A DNA stretch of 64,000 bases from Swaminathania salitolerans (GTDB lineage Bacteria > Pseudomonadota > Alphaproteobacteria > Acetobacterales > Acetobacteraceae). The position numbers and the translations under genes are program-made. The notes below the pieces were generated by a model that was not told where the DNA came from, searched no databases, and saw nothing but the letters and a program-made list of their open reading frames with translations. The stretch's first letter is position 1; every line of letters starts with the position of its first letter. Location of the stretch: positions 175,078-239,077 of the forward strand of contig NZ_BJVC01000005.1 in the NCBI RefSeq assembly GCF_007988945.1, in the 5' to 3' direction. Shown in pieces: positions 35,179 to 44,057 of this stretch.

Positions 35179-36198
35179 TTGGTCCTCCAGAAGAACTGGC
35201 AGTCCCTTATCAAGCCGGAAAAGCTGGAAGTCGCGCCCGGCTCCGTGCCCACGCAGACAGCTACGGTGATCGCCGAGCCGCTGGAGCGTGGTTTCGGCAT
35301 GACGCTCGGCAATGCGATCCGTCGCGTGCTGCTCTCCTCGCTTCAGGGTGCTGCTGTCACCGCGATCCAGATCGACGGCGTGCTGCATGAATTCTCGTCC
35401 GTGCCGGGCGTCCGCGAGGACGTGACGGATATCGTGCTGAACATCAAGCAGCTTGCCCTGCGCATGCATGGTGAAGGCCCCAAGCGCATGGTGCTGACGG
35501 CCACTGGCCCCGGCGAGGTGCGCGCAGGCCAGATCCAGGCCGGCCATGATATCGAGATCATGAACCCCGATCTCGTGATCTGCACGCTCGATGACGGCGT
35601 GAAGCTCGGCATGGAGTTCACGGTCAACATGGGCAAGGGCTATGTCCCCGCCGCTGCGAATCGTCCGGAAGATGCGCCGATCGGGCTGATCCCCATCGAT
35701 GCGATCTATTCCCCGGTTCGCAAGGTGTCCTACAAGGTCGAGCCGACCCGCGGCGGTCAGGTCACGGATTACGACAAGCTGCTGCTCACGGTCGAGACGA
35801 ACGGTGCTGTCACGCCGGAAGACAGTCTGGCTCTGGCTGCCCGCATCCTGCAGGACCAGCTCCAGCTCTTCATCAACTTCGACGAGCCGCGCCCGGTACG
35901 TCAGGAAGAGCCGCGCGACGATCTGCCGTTCAACCGCAACCTGCTTCGCAAGGTTGACGAGCTCGAACTGTCCGTCCGTAGCGCCAACTGCCTGAAGAAC
36001 GACAACATCGTCTATATCGGCGATCTGGTTCAGAAGTCCGAGCAGGAAATGCTGCGTACGCCGAATTTCGGCCGCAAGTCGCTGAATGAAATCAAGGAAG
36101 TCCTGACTTCCATGGGTCTGTCGCTGGGCATGAATGTTCCGGCCTGGCCTCCCGAGAACATTGAGGATCTGGCAAAGCGTCTCGACGAGACGTTCTGA
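35179..36198 (+). CDS. rpoA: RNA polymerase alpha subunit
   Basis: 339 residues from a TTG start at 35179 ([15 protein letters not shown]); GAAAGG lies 8 bases upstream and no ATG is available. The N-terminal assembly domain (to about 235) has [21 protein letters not shown]. The C-terminal domain (about 250-325) has the DNA/activator-contact helices [12 protein letters not shown] and [13 protein letters not shown]. The rare start may limit alpha synthesis relative to the r-proteins of the same message. Confidence 0.98.
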   Translation: MVLQKNWQSLIKPEKLEVAPGSVPTQTATVIAEPLERGFGMTLGNAIRRVLLSSLQGAAVTAIQIDGVLHEFSSVPGVREDVTDIVLNIKQLALRMHGEGPKRMVLTATGPGEVRAGQIQAGHDIEIMNPDLVICTLDDGVKLGMEFTVNMGKGYVPAAANRPEDAPIGLIPIDAIYSPVRKVSYKVEPTRGGQVTDYDKLLLTVETNGAVTPEDSLALAARILQDQLQLFINFDEPRPVRQEEPRDDLPFNRNLLRKVDELELSVRSANCLKNDNIVYIGDLVQKSEQEMLRTPNFGRKSLNEIKEVLTSMGLSLGMNVPAWPPENIEDLAKRLDETF

Positions 36199-36236
36199 GC
36201 CCTATCCGGTAGAAAGCAGAGTAAGGAAACCCGATC

Positions 36237-36662
36237 ATGCGTCATGGTGTTGCTGGGCGTAAGCTCAATGTTACCTCGACCCACCGCGCAGCCATGTTCC
36301 GCAACATGGCCGTGGCGATTATCAAGCACGAGCAGATCACGACGACGCTGCCCAAGGCGAAGGAAATCCGCCCTGTCGTCGAGAAGCTGATCACCCTCGG
36401 CAAGCGCGGCACGCTTCACGCCCGCCGCCAGGCCTTCGCCCAGCTGCGCGACGAGACCATCGTCGCCAAGCTGTTCTCGACCATTGCAGAGCGCTATCAG
36501 GGCCGTTCGGGCGGCTACACCCGCGTGCTCAAGGCCGGTGTGCGCTATGGCGACAATGCCGACATGGCCGTCGTCGAAATGGTCGATCGCGATGTCGATG
36601 CCAAGGGCAAGGATAGCGGTCCGGTGATCAACCAGTCCGGCGAAGAGCCCATGGCTGCCTGA
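36237..36662 (+). CDS. rplQ: Ribosomal protein L17
   Basis: 141 residues. Starts [27 protein letters not shown] (shown in part) with the family segments [15 protein letters not shown] and [15 protein letters not shown]. The C-terminal tail of about 20 residues is not conserved. It lies at the tunnel exit. It ends the 28-kb translation block, and a strong terminator follows. Confidence 0.98.
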   Translation: MRHGVAGRKLNVTSTHRAAMFRNMAVAIIKHEQITTTLPKAKEIRPVVEKLITLGKRGTLHARRQAFAQLRDETIVAKLFSTIAERYQGRSGGYTRVLKAGVRYGDNADMAVVEMVDRDVDAKGKDSGPVINQSGEEPMAA

Positions 36663-36700
36663 ACCGCCTGATACCATCAGGTTGGACCTAGGTTACCGGA

Positions 36701-36730
36701 AAGCCGGGCAGGCAACTGCCCGGCTTTTCT
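36701..36730 (+). terminator. Terminator after rplQ
   Basis: AAGCCGGGCAG (36701-36711) and CTGCCCGGCTT (36716-36726), an 11-bp perfect stem with GCAA tetraloop, followed by TTCT. It closes the ribosomal block. Confidence 0.8.
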
Positions 36731-36858
36731 CGTTCCGGTTTACAGGCACCTGTCCTTCAGGTTATCACCACGTCACCAAACCGGACCCGATCATCCCGCC
36801 CGCCTCGCGTGGGATTTTTGATCATTTCCGGAACCGGTCGATTTTCGTTTCGATCGGG

Positions 36859-36906
36859 AGTCGGGATGCATAGGATGAGACGCTTCAGCGTTTCCACTTC
36901 CCGACT
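36859..36906 (+). ncRNA. Extended hairpin upstream of the polyol permease gene
   Basis: AGTCGGGA (36859-36866) pairs perfectly with TCCCGACT (36899-36906). The interior can add GGA/TCC and ACGC/GCGT around a TTCA loop, giving a segmented 48-nt hairpin. It ends about 110 bp before the TTG start of the transporter. It could be a 5'-leader regulatory structure or a small RNA. No family is recognised and no promoter is assigned. Confidence 0.25.
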
Positions 36907-37015
36907 TCTCACACGGTCCGAGCACTCTCGTAGGGCCAGTCACCACGCTTCCCATGCCGCTCCGGGCAATGAGGTCCGGTACGCTCGCGTCGCGTGAAGA
37001 TACAGGAGAGCTTCT

Positions 37016-38329
37016 TTGTCTGAGGCAAGCACCACCCAGAGACGCGGCATAGCCGAACTTCTAGGCATCCCACGCCCCCTGTTTTTCGGGTTCGTGGGTC
37101 TGCTCCTTTTCATGATCGGCGATGGGGTCGAGGCCGGTTACCTCGATACCTTCATGCTCCATAACGGTCATACCCAGGGCGACGTGAATCTGCTGTTCAC
37201 GACATATGGCATCACCGTCATGATCTCCGCCTGGTTTTCCGGCCCGCTTTCGGATCTTTACGGCCCCAAACGCGTGATGTGGATCGGCCTGATTCTCTGG
37301 TCCGTCCTCGAGGTCGGTCTGCTTGCTCTCGGTCTCGGGCCGAACAATTTCACGATGACCCTGACCTTCTACACCCTGCGCGGCTTCGCCTATCCGCTTT
37401 TTGCCTATGGGTTCCTTGTCTGGATCGCTGCCGCCACCCCGGCCACGATGCTCGGCTCGGCCGCGGGCTGGTTCTGGTTCTCGTTTTCGGCCGGTTTGCC
37501 GACGCTCGGCTCCCAGTTCGCCCGTTACGCCATTCCGGAAATCGGGGAGCTGGCGACATTCTGGTGCTCGCTCGGCCTCGTCATTCTGGGCGGTCTGGTG
37601 GCGCTGCTGTTCACGCATGAGCCGACAGGCAAGAAGCGCCTGTTGCCCGACCATGTGAGCACACGGGATATCTTCTTCGGCTCTGTCAGCATCATGTGGC
37701 GTGAGCCCAAGACCCTGATCGCTGGCATCGTGCGCACGATCGATACGTCGTCCGAATATGCGTTCCTAGCGATCATGCCTGCCTTCTTCATCGATCATCT
37801 CGGCTTTACCCAGGGACAGTGGCTGAACCTGCTCTCGCTGATCTTCCTCAGCAATATCCTGTTCAATCTGGTCTCGGGCATGCTGGCCGATGCACTCGGT
37901 CACCGTTTCATCGTGGCCGTGTTCGGCGGAATCGGCGGCTTCGTCTCGATCCCGCTCTTCTATTATATCCCCGTCTGGTATCCCGGGAATTTTGCGGCTG
38001 CCGCCGCTGTCGGTATCTTCTACGGCGCGACCGTTGCCGCTTTCGTTCCCCTCTCGGGCCTGATGCCCCAGATCTGCCCCAGGGAGAAAGCTGCCGCGCT
38101 TTCGATCCTCGGTCTTGGCGCAGGAGCGAGCACATGGGTCGGTCCGGCCATCGCCGGCATCTGCGAGAGCGTGTTCGGCTTCGGCATGGAGGGCATCATC
38201 TGGGCCTTCGCCCTGATCTATCTCTCCGCCGCTGGCATGACGGTTACATTGCGCATCTCCGATGAGGCCCGCCGCTACACGCAGGAAGCTGTTGCCCGAG
38301 GCGAGAGCGTCACCGCAGTGGGACACTGA
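37016..38329 (+). CDS. MFS transporter, polyol permease family
   Basis: 437 residues, about twelve membrane segments. It resembles the ribitol/D-arabinitol permeases (RbtT/DalT group): GDGVEAGYLDTF in TM1, ISAWFSGPLSDLYGPKR in loop 2-3, LRGFAYPLFAYGFLVWI and GSAAGWFWFSFS. The start is a TTG at 37016, six bases after AGGAGAG; no suitable ATG exists. It stands alone, with a long leader hairpin upstream and an intrinsic terminator after it. Acetic acid bacteria oxidise polyols in the periplasm, and uptake of a polyol fits that habit; the actual substrate is unknown. Confidence 0.85.
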   Translation: MSEASTTQRRGIAELLGIPRPLFFGFVGLLLFMIGDGVEAGYLDTFMLHNGHTQGDVNLLFTTYGITVMISAWFSGPLSDLYGPKRVMWIGLILWSVLEVGLLALGLGPNNFTMTLTFYTLRGFAYPLFAYGFLVWIAAATPATMLGSAAGWFWFSFSAGLPTLGSQFARYAIPEIGELATFWCSLGLVILGGLVALLFTHEPTGKKRLLPDHVSTRDIFFGSVSIMWREPKTLIAGIVRTIDTSSEYAFLAIMPAFFIDHLGFTQGQWLNLLSLIFLSNILFNLVSGMLADALGHRFIVAVFGGIGGFVSIPLFYYIPVWYPGNFAAAAAVGIFYGATVAAFVPLSGLMPQICPREKAAALSILGLGAGASTWVGPAIAGICESVFGFGMEGIIWAFALIYLSAAGMTVTLRISDEARRYTQEAVARGESVTAVGH

Positions 38330-38369
38330 ACGCTCCCCGCGTAAGATGAGGCGGCTCTGACCGGTTCGA

Positions 38370-38402
38370 GGCGTTGTCGACATTCGTCGACGGCGCCTTT
38401 TT
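38370..38402 (+). terminator. Intrinsic terminator after the polyol permease gene
   Basis: GGCGTTGTCGAC (38370-38381) and GTCGACGGCGCC (38386-38397), a 12-bp stem with two G-U pairs and loop ATTC, followed by TTTTT (38398-38402). It ends only 10 bases before the ASCH-gene ATG. Confidence 0.75.
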
Positions 38403-38412
38403 ATGTGAGGTC

Positions 38413-38940
38413 ATGACTGATGCTTTCTCCGCCCTGCCTGCGGAGTGGGAGCGCCTCGAGCGCTTTTCTTTCGGCGATAGCCCGGTTTTGGCCGACGCGC
38501 TTCTCGACCTTGTTCTGCGCGGCATCAAGACCGCTACGTGCCGGGCAGCGAGCGATGGGCAGCAGACCGTCACCGGAAAGCTCAGTGTGGTCTGCGACGG
38601 ACAGGACCGGCCCGGAGCGATCACCCGCACGCGCTCTCTTGCAAGAAAGCGCTTCTGCGATGTGGGCGAGGATTTCGCGGTCAGAGAGGGGGAGGGTGAC
38701 AGGAGCCTGGCTCACTGGCGTCGCGAACATGAACACTATTTCCGTCGTCTGAACCCGTTCAGCGAGACGATGGCGCTCTGCTGCGAGGAATTTGTGGTCG
38801 TGTATGTGTTTCCCGAAATCCCCGTGCGAGATGCCTCAACCGGAGCGTGCAAGCGGGGCGAACTTTCATTGCGAGATCGCGTTGACCTCCGACAGAACAA
38901 AAGGGTCTCGCCATGCTCAAGCTCGCCATATTCTTTCTGA
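38413..38940 (+). CDS. ASCH-domain protein
   Basis: 175 residues from ATG 38413; an in-frame TTG at 38374 lies inside the terminator hairpin and is rejected. The fold matches ASCH (PUA-like, putative RNA binding). It shows [23 protein letters not shown] near the start (given in part), then [16 protein letters not shown], then the conserved Trp/Glu region [13 protein letters not shown]. The last 35 residues are Arg/Ser-rich, look non-family and run into the DUF1328 gene by 28 bp. A late frameshift or a natural tail are both possible. Role unknown; ASCH proteins are suspected translation-linked coactivators or RNA-base amidohydrolases. Confidence 0.7.
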   Translation: MTDAFSALPAEWERLERFSFGDSPVLADALLDLVLRGIKTATCRAASDGQQTVTGKLSVVCDGQDRPGAITRTRSLARKRFCDVGEDFAVREGEGDRSLAHWRREHEHYFRRLNPFSETMALCCEEFVVVYVFPEIPVRDASTGACKRGELSLRDRVDLRQNKRVSPCSSSPYSF

Positions 38941-39086
38941 TCATCTCCCTGATCGCAGGGCTTTTCGGATTCACCGGTATCTCCGCGGCGTCGGCAGGCA
39001 TCGCGAAGATCCTCTTCTTCCTCTTCATTGCCCTTTTCGTGCTTTTCCTCGTCATTGCCGTGTTCGTCGGCAAGGCCGTGACCTGA
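38913..39086 (+). CDS. DUF1328-family small membrane protein
   Basis: 57 residues. Two hydrophobic helices (about 3-20 and 30-52) flank the family core [26 protein letters not shown] 38913 follows AAGGG by 8 bases, inside the end of the ASCH gene. DUF1328 (YtjA) proteins are common small inner-membrane proteins of unknown function, often stress-induced. A bidirectional terminator follows at 39151. Confidence 0.85.
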   Translation: MLKLAIFFLIISLIAGLFGFTGISAASAGIAKILFFLFIALFVLFLVIAVFVGKAVT

Positions 39087-39150
39087 GCCGTCCTGCAGGG
39101 GACGCGCCGGACTTTCATGCCCGGTTCCTGTGCCGGTCCTGTGCGGATTG

Positions 39151-39184
39151 AAAAAGGGGAGGGCCTTCCGGCTCTCCCCTTTTT
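39151..39184. terminator. Bidirectional terminator between convergent genes
   Basis: AAAAAGGGGAG (39151-39161) and CTCCCCTTTTT (39174-39184), extended inward by GGCC/GGCT around TTCC. The A-run and T-run serve both strands. It separates the DUF1328 gene (+) from the efflux lipoprotein gene (-). Confidence 0.85.
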
Positions 39185-39243
39185 CTGTCGGGCGTTTCCC
39201 GACCTGTCTCGAGACGTGCGATCCGGCGCCGCGGGCCGGCTGC

Positions 39244-40782
39244 CTATTGCTTCGTCTTCGAGATGAATTCCGGCAGAAGCGGATTATTGGTCTGGAGCGA
39301 TGCCTTGCTCGGGAGCTGGGAAACATCCCATCCGCCGCCAAGGGCCACGATCAGGGCGACATGCGATGTCGCGAGAGACTGGTGGATTCCCAGGGCCTGG
39401 ACCTCGTAGCTCAGGGCGTTCTGCTGGCTCGTCAGCACGGTCGTGTAGGTCTGCGTGCCGGCGAGATATTCGTTGGTCGAGACACGAACCGCCTCCTGTG
39501 ACGATCTGACGGCCTCCATCTGCTGCTTGAGCTGCTGGTCCAGAATACGCAGATTGGAAAGGTTGTCCTCGACGCCCTGAAGGGCATTCAGCACGGTCTG
39601 GCGATAGCTCGCAACGGAGGCGTCGTAATCCGCCCTCGCTTCCCGCACGGCTGCCGTGCGTGCGCCGCCATTGAACAGGGTTTCGGTGGACGACGCGCCC
39701 AGAGACCAGAAACGCGTGGCCGTCTGGATCAGAGTCTGGAGCGGATTGCCGCTATAGCCATAGGACGCGCTGACGGAAATCTCGGGGTAGAAGGCCGCAA
39801 TGGCCGTTCCGATCGAGGCGTTGTACCCTTCCATATTGCGCTCGGCGGCGGCGATATCGGGGCGACGCTGGAGCAGGACGGACGGGACGGCCCCGGGGAC
39901 CGGCGGCAGCGTCATGGCGAGCTGGCCTTTCGGAATGCTCAGGTCCCCCGGGGCACGGCCTATGAGCACGGCGATCGCGTGTTCGTACTGGGCGCGGTTG
40001 ACGCGGGCCTGCGTCGCCTGTGCCTCGGTCTGCTGCAACTGGTAGCGCGCCTGCCAGAGCGCGCTCGGATCGGTGACGCCTGCTTCGACCTGGTTCTGCA
40101 CGATCGAGAGCGCCTGCTGGAAATAGCCCACATTATCCCGGTAGAGCTTTTCGAGACTGTCCTGATAGCGCAGGTTGAAATAGGCGGTGGCCAGCTGCGA
40201 CTGATAGGAGAGCTGCGCATTGGCGAGATCGGCAGCGCTGGCCTGGGTAGCCGTCACCTGTTGCTGGATCTGGCGGCGTATGCGTCCCCACACATCGAGC
40301 GTCCAGGAGGCAGAGGGGCCGGTGTTCCAGGTATTGACCGTGGTCGAGCGCGAATAATCGACGACCGAGCCGGAGCTTGCGCTGCGCGAGCCGCTCCCCT
40401 GCGAATTCCGGGTGAAGCTGAAAGTTCCCGAAAGTGTCGGGAAGAGCTGCGCGCGGATCGAGTCGATCGTGGCCTCTGCCTTGCGGAACTGTGCCTCGTA
40501 CTGCTTCACGTTCTGGTTCGAGATCGCGACCTGCGATTCGAGCCAGTTCAGCTGCGGGTCGTTATAGACTTCCCACCAGGCTCCCTTGGGCGCTTCGGCC
40601 AGATGCGGCCGGGCGACGCCCCATCCCGGTGGCGGCTTGGGAGCTTCCTTGAAATGCGCCGAGATGACGGCATGGGGGCGGTGATAATCCGGCCCGACCA
40701 TGAAGCATCCCGCAAGCAAGGGCGTGCTGCACGCAGCGAGGAGAGCGAGGCGGCGGGTCGAGCGGGAAGGAGGCGCATTCAT
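39244..40782 (-). CDS. NodT-family outer membrane efflux lipoprotein
   Basis: 512 residues. A lipoprotein signal ends LLAGC (Cys26). It is followed by VGPDYHRP, which is typical of OprM/OpmB-like channels, and by RRPDIAAAERNMEGYNA. It is the last gene of the mdtABC-type operon, overlapping the second pump gene by ATGA. A paralogue of the lipoprotein at 6861-8477 but clearly divergent. It completes a MuxABC-OpmB-like four-gene system, in contrast to enterobacterial mdtABC, which borrows TolC. Confidence 0.93.
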   Translation of the reverse strand: MNAPPSRSTRRLALLAACSTPLLAGCFMVGPDYHRPHAVISAHFKEAPKPPPGWGVARPHLAEAPKGAWWEVYNDPQLNWLESQVAISNQNVKQYEAQFRKAEATIDSIRAQLFPTLSGTFSFTRNSQGSGSRSASSGSVVDYSRSTTVNTWNTGPSASWTLDVWGRIRRQIQQQVTATQASAADLANAQLSYQSQLATAYFNLRYQDSLEKLYRDNVGYFQQALSIVQNQVEAGVTDPSALWQARYQLQQTEAQATQARVNRAQYEHAIAVLIGRAPGDLSIPKGQLAMTLPPVPGAVPSVLLQRRPDIAAAERNMEGYNASIGTAIAAFYPEISVSASYGYSGNPLQTLIQTATRFWSLGASSTETLFNGGARTAAVREARADYDASVASYRQTVLNALQGVEDNLSNLRILDQQLKQQMEAVRSSQEAVRVSTNEYLAGTQTYTTVLTSQQNALSYEVQALGIHQSLATSHVALIVALGGGWDVSQLPSKASLQTNNPLLPEFISKTKQ

Positions 40783-43700
40783 CCTTGGGTCTGATCCTGA
40801 TGGGGCCGACGAAAAGCCAGAGACAGCCGCGTCAGACGTCGTTTTGCGGCGCGACCGGCAGCATCGAGCGTAAGAAACACGGCGGGCGTGCTGTAGAGGG
40901 TAAGCGCCTGGCTCACGACCAGGCCGCCGAGAATCGAGATACCGAGAGGACGGCGCAATTCGGCACCATATCCGTTGGCGACGATGAGAGGAACCGCACC
41001 CAGAGCGGCAGCGAGAGAGGTCATGATGATGGGGCGAAAGCGCAGGGCGCTCGCCTGTCTGATGGCCTCTTCCGGCGTTGCGCCATCGCGCTGCGCCTGC
41101 ATGGCGAAATCGATGAGCATGATGGCGTTTTTCTTGACGATGCCGATCAGCAATATGACGCCGATCATGGCAATGAGCGAGAATTCCTCACCGAAGATCT
41201 GAAGCGCGAGAATGGCGCCCACGCCCGCCGAGGGAAGTGTCGAGAGGATGGTGAGCGGATGGATGAGGCTCTCGTACAGGATGCCGAGCACGATATAGAC
41301 CGCCGCGAGCGCGGCAAGGATCAGAATGGGCTCGTCACTGACCGATTTCTGGAACAGGGCGGCATTGCCGGCAAAGCCGCCCTGGATATCGGCAGGAATA
41401 TGGAGCCCGACCAGAGCGGCATCGATCGCGGTGACGGCATCGCCTAGGGAAACGCCCGGCCTGAGATTGAACGAGATCGTCGTGGCGACCGACTGCCCCT
41501 GGTGATTGACGCTCAGGGCGGTCTTGCCGGGCACGATATGCGCCGTGAGGGAGAGGGGAACCATTGTCTCGGCGCGCGTCGCGACGGCCGAGCCCGACGA
41601 GACGTTGCTGCCACCTGCGAGGCTGTTCGCCATCTGGTTCTGATAATTTGAGTCGGCTGTGGTGACACCGCTCGGGACCGCGCCGGTCGTCACCACCCGG
41701 ATACGATTGGAGGCGACGCTTCCCGAGGCCGTTCCGCCCGCGGTGCTGATCCACACCTGGTTGAGGCTGTTCGTGTCTTTCCAGAAACGCGGTGCCGCCT
41801 CCATGATCACGCGGTACTGGTTGATGGGCTTGTAGATGACAGAGGCCGCTCGCTGGCCATAGGCATCGTAGAGAATGCTGGAGACGAGCTGCGGGGTGAT
41901 CTGGAAGCGCGAGGAAAGGTCCCGGTTGATCCTGACATCGAGGGCCGAGCCGCCTTCGCTGAGATCGGATGAGACATCCATCAGACCGGGGATCTTCCGG
42001 AAGGCCGCGACGATCTTCGGAGTCAGGGCAAAGAGTTCATCGGCATCCGGGCCCTGGAGCGCATATTGATAGCTCGCATTTCCGCCGCGTGCGCCAGCGC
42101 GCACGGCACCCGGTGCCATGAAGAAGATCTCGGCGCCGACCATGTTTCTGAATCGTCTGCCCAGACGCTGTATGGTCTGCGTCACGCTGTCGTTGCGCTC
42201 TGATTTGTCCTTGAGCGAGGCGAAAAGATTGGCCTGGTTGGCCTGACGCCCGCCGAGAAAACCGACGATCGCCGCCACGTCGCGATCGCGGGAAACGGCC
42301 TTTGCGACCGTATAGGTCTTTTCGCTCATCTGGCTGAACGATGCCGACTGGTCTCCGATGATGCGGCCCATCATCATACCCGTGTCTTCCTCGGGAAAAA
42401 AACCCTTGGGCATCCTGACGAAAAGAGCGCCAGCGACGAACAATGTCAGAGGCAGGGTCGCGATCATGAGCCAGCGGTGACGCAGGGACCAGTCGAGCGA
42501 GGCGACATAGCCTTCGGTGAGCCGTGCGATCTGCTGCTCGAGAAAACGCACGATCCTGCCGGGATGCGCGCCCTCTTTCGCCGGACGCAGCAGAAGGGCG
42601 CAGATCATGGGGGTGAGCGAGAGCGACAGGGCCATCGAGATCACGAGCGTGATCGAGATGGTCATGGCGAATTCGTGGAACAACCGACCGGCGATGCCGC
42701 CCAGCAGGATGATGGGGACGAAAACCGCGATCAGCGACACGGTGATCGACACGACCGTGAACGCGACCTCGCCCGCACCGATCAGCGATGCCCTGAGGGG
42801 CGAGAGGCCCTGCTCGAGATAGCGGCTGATATTCTCGAGAACGACGATGGCATCGTCGACGACGAAGCCGGTCGAGATGGTCAGGGCCATGAGGGACATG
42901 TTGTCGAGCTGGTAGCCGAGCAGGCGCATCGCAGCGAAGGTCGAGACGATCGATGTGGGCACCACGATCGCGGGGACGAGAATGGCGGGAACGGACTGGA
43001 GGAAGACCAGCACGACCAGAACGACCAGCACGACCGCCAGAATGAGGGTCAGCCTGGTATCGTCCAGAGCGGCACGGATGGTTCTCGAGCGGTCGACTGC
43101 GATGTCCAGATCGATATCGGGGGAGAGAGCGGCGCGTATCAGGGGCAGGCGCGCCTTGATCTCGTCCGTCGTCCTGACGACATTCGCCCCGGCCTGGGCG
43201 AAGACGAGGCCGACCACCGCGCGTTTTCCGTTATAGACCCCGAGGGTACGGAGGTTTTCGACGCTGTCTTCGACTTCCGCGACGCTCGAGAGACGGACCG
43301 GCCGGGCATTACGATAGGCGATGATCAGATCGCGATAGGCCTGTGCCTTCTCCGCCTGGTCGTTCGTATCGAGCGTGAAGCGATAGCCTCCCTGATCGAT
43401 GAACCCCTTCGGCGTATGGGCATTGGCCGAGGCGAGGGCCGCGCGGACATCCTCGAAACTGATGCCGAACTTGTAGAGCAGAAGCGGATTGATCTCGACG
43501 CGCACCGCCGGAAGCGCGCCGCCGCCGACCTCGACTTCCCCGACTCCCTGAACCTGGCTGAGCTGCTGCTGGAGGACGTTGGTCGCCTCGTCATACAGCA
43601 TGGCAGGGGTCTTGGTGGGAGAGGTGAGCGCCATGACGAGAATGGGCGCGCCGTTCGGGTTGGCTTTCTGATAGGTCGGGTTGGTGCGCAGCGTGGTGGG

Positions 43701-44057
43701 CAGGTCGGCGCGCGCCGCCTGCAACGCAGCCTCGACATCGCGAGCGGCGCCGTTGATGTCGCGGGACAGATCGAACTGGAGAATGATCCGTGCCTGATTG
43801 ACCATGGATTGAGAGGTCATTTCGGTCAGACCGGCGATGGCGCCGAGATGCCGCTCGAGCGGTGCCGCGATCGTGCTGGCGATCTCGGTGGGCGATCCGC
43901 CCGATTGCCGGGCCTGAACCATGATGACCGGCATATCCACGTTGGGCAGATCGGCCACCGGCAGGGTGGTATAGGCCAGCAGACCGGCAATCAGCATCGC
44001 GGCCGCGAGAAGCGTCGTGGCCACGGGCCTCAGGACGAAGGGGCGGGTGATATTCAC
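40779..44057 (-). CDS. mdtC: RND multidrug pump, MdtC-type
   Basis: 1092 residues, second of two tandem RND permeases that form a hetero-trimer in the Mdt/Mux systems. N-terminus [17 protein letters not shown] and TM4 proton-relay pair in [14 protein letters not shown]. The periplasmic loop contains a Ser/Asn-rich insert (about residues 765-815, [11 protein letters not shown] to [11 protein letters not shown]) that I do not recognise from E. coli MdtC. ATGA overlaps join it to the MdtB-type gene upstream and the lipoprotein gene downstream. Confidence 0.92.
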   Translation of the reverse strand: MNITRPFVLRPVATTLLAAAMLIAGLLAYTTLPVADLPNVDMPVIMVQARQSGGSPTEIASTIAAPLERHLGAIAGLTEMTSQSMVNQARIILQFDLSRDINGAARDVEAALQAARADLPTTLRTNPTYQKANPNGAPILVMALTSPTKTPAMLYDEATNVLQQQLSQVQGVGEVEVGGGALPAVRVEINPLLLYKFGISFEDVRAALASANAHTPKGFIDQGGYRFTLDTNDQAEKAQAYRDLIIAYRNARPVRLSSVAEVEDSVENLRTLGVYNGKRAVVGLVFAQAGANVVRTTDEIKARLPLIRAALSPDIDLDIAVDRSRTIRAALDDTRLTLILAVVLVVLVVLVFLQSVPAILVPAIVVPTSIVSTFAAMRLLGYQLDNMSLMALTISTGFVVDDAIVVLENISRYLEQGLSPLRASLIGAGEVAFTVVSITVSLIAVFVPIILLGGIAGRLFHEFAMTISITLVISMALSLSLTPMICALLLRPAKEGAHPGRIVRFLEQQIARLTEGYVASLDWSLRHRWLMIATLPLTLFVAGALFVRMPKGFFPEEDTGMMMGRIIGDQSASFSQMSEKTYTVAKAVSRDRDVAAIVGFLGGRQANQANLFASLKDKSERNDSVTQTIQRLGRRFRNMVGAEIFFMAPGAVRAGARGGNASYQYALQGPDADELFALTPKIVAAFRKIPGLMDVSSDLSEGGSALDVRINRDLSSRFQITPQLVSSILYDAYGQRAASVIYKPINQYRVIMEAAPRFWKDTNSLNQVWISTAGGTASGSVASNRIRVVTTGAVPSGVTTADSNYQNQMANSLAGGSNVSSGSAVATRAETMVPLSLTAHIVPGKTALSVNHQGQSVATTISFNLRPGVSLGDAVTAIDAALVGLHIPADIQGGFAGNAALFQKSVSDEPILILAALAAVYIVLGILYESLIHPLTILSTLPSAGVGAILALQIFGEEFSLIAMIGVILLIGIVKKNAIMLIDFAMQAQRDGATPEEAIRQASALRFRPIIMTSLAAALGAVPLIVANGYGAELRRPLGISILGGLVVSQALTLYSTPAVFLTLDAAGRAAKRRLTRLSLAFRRPHQDQTQG

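Larger units (their letters stand above)
36663..37015 (+). other. Gap between rplQ and the MFS gene
   Basis: 353 bp without a convincing gene. It holds the rplQ terminator (36701-36730), then a mildly AT-richer stretch, then a long-range hairpin at 36859-36906 (listed separately). Short open frames here have no start-site support or recognisable product. I see no clear promoter. Confidence 0.5.

Noticed and set aside
36682..36997. Two small open frames (62-63 codons) after rplQ
   Set aside because: The first begins before and runs through the rplQ terminator. Neither has a convincing ribosome-binding site or a recognisable product.
37016..38329. Reading the transporter as a drug-efflux MFS
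   Set aside because: TM1 and the YPLF/GWFWF motifs fit the polyol permease group better than drug antiporters.
38374..38412. TTG start at 38374 for the ASCH protein
   Set aside because: It lies within the stem of the preceding terminator, and the added residues are not family-like.
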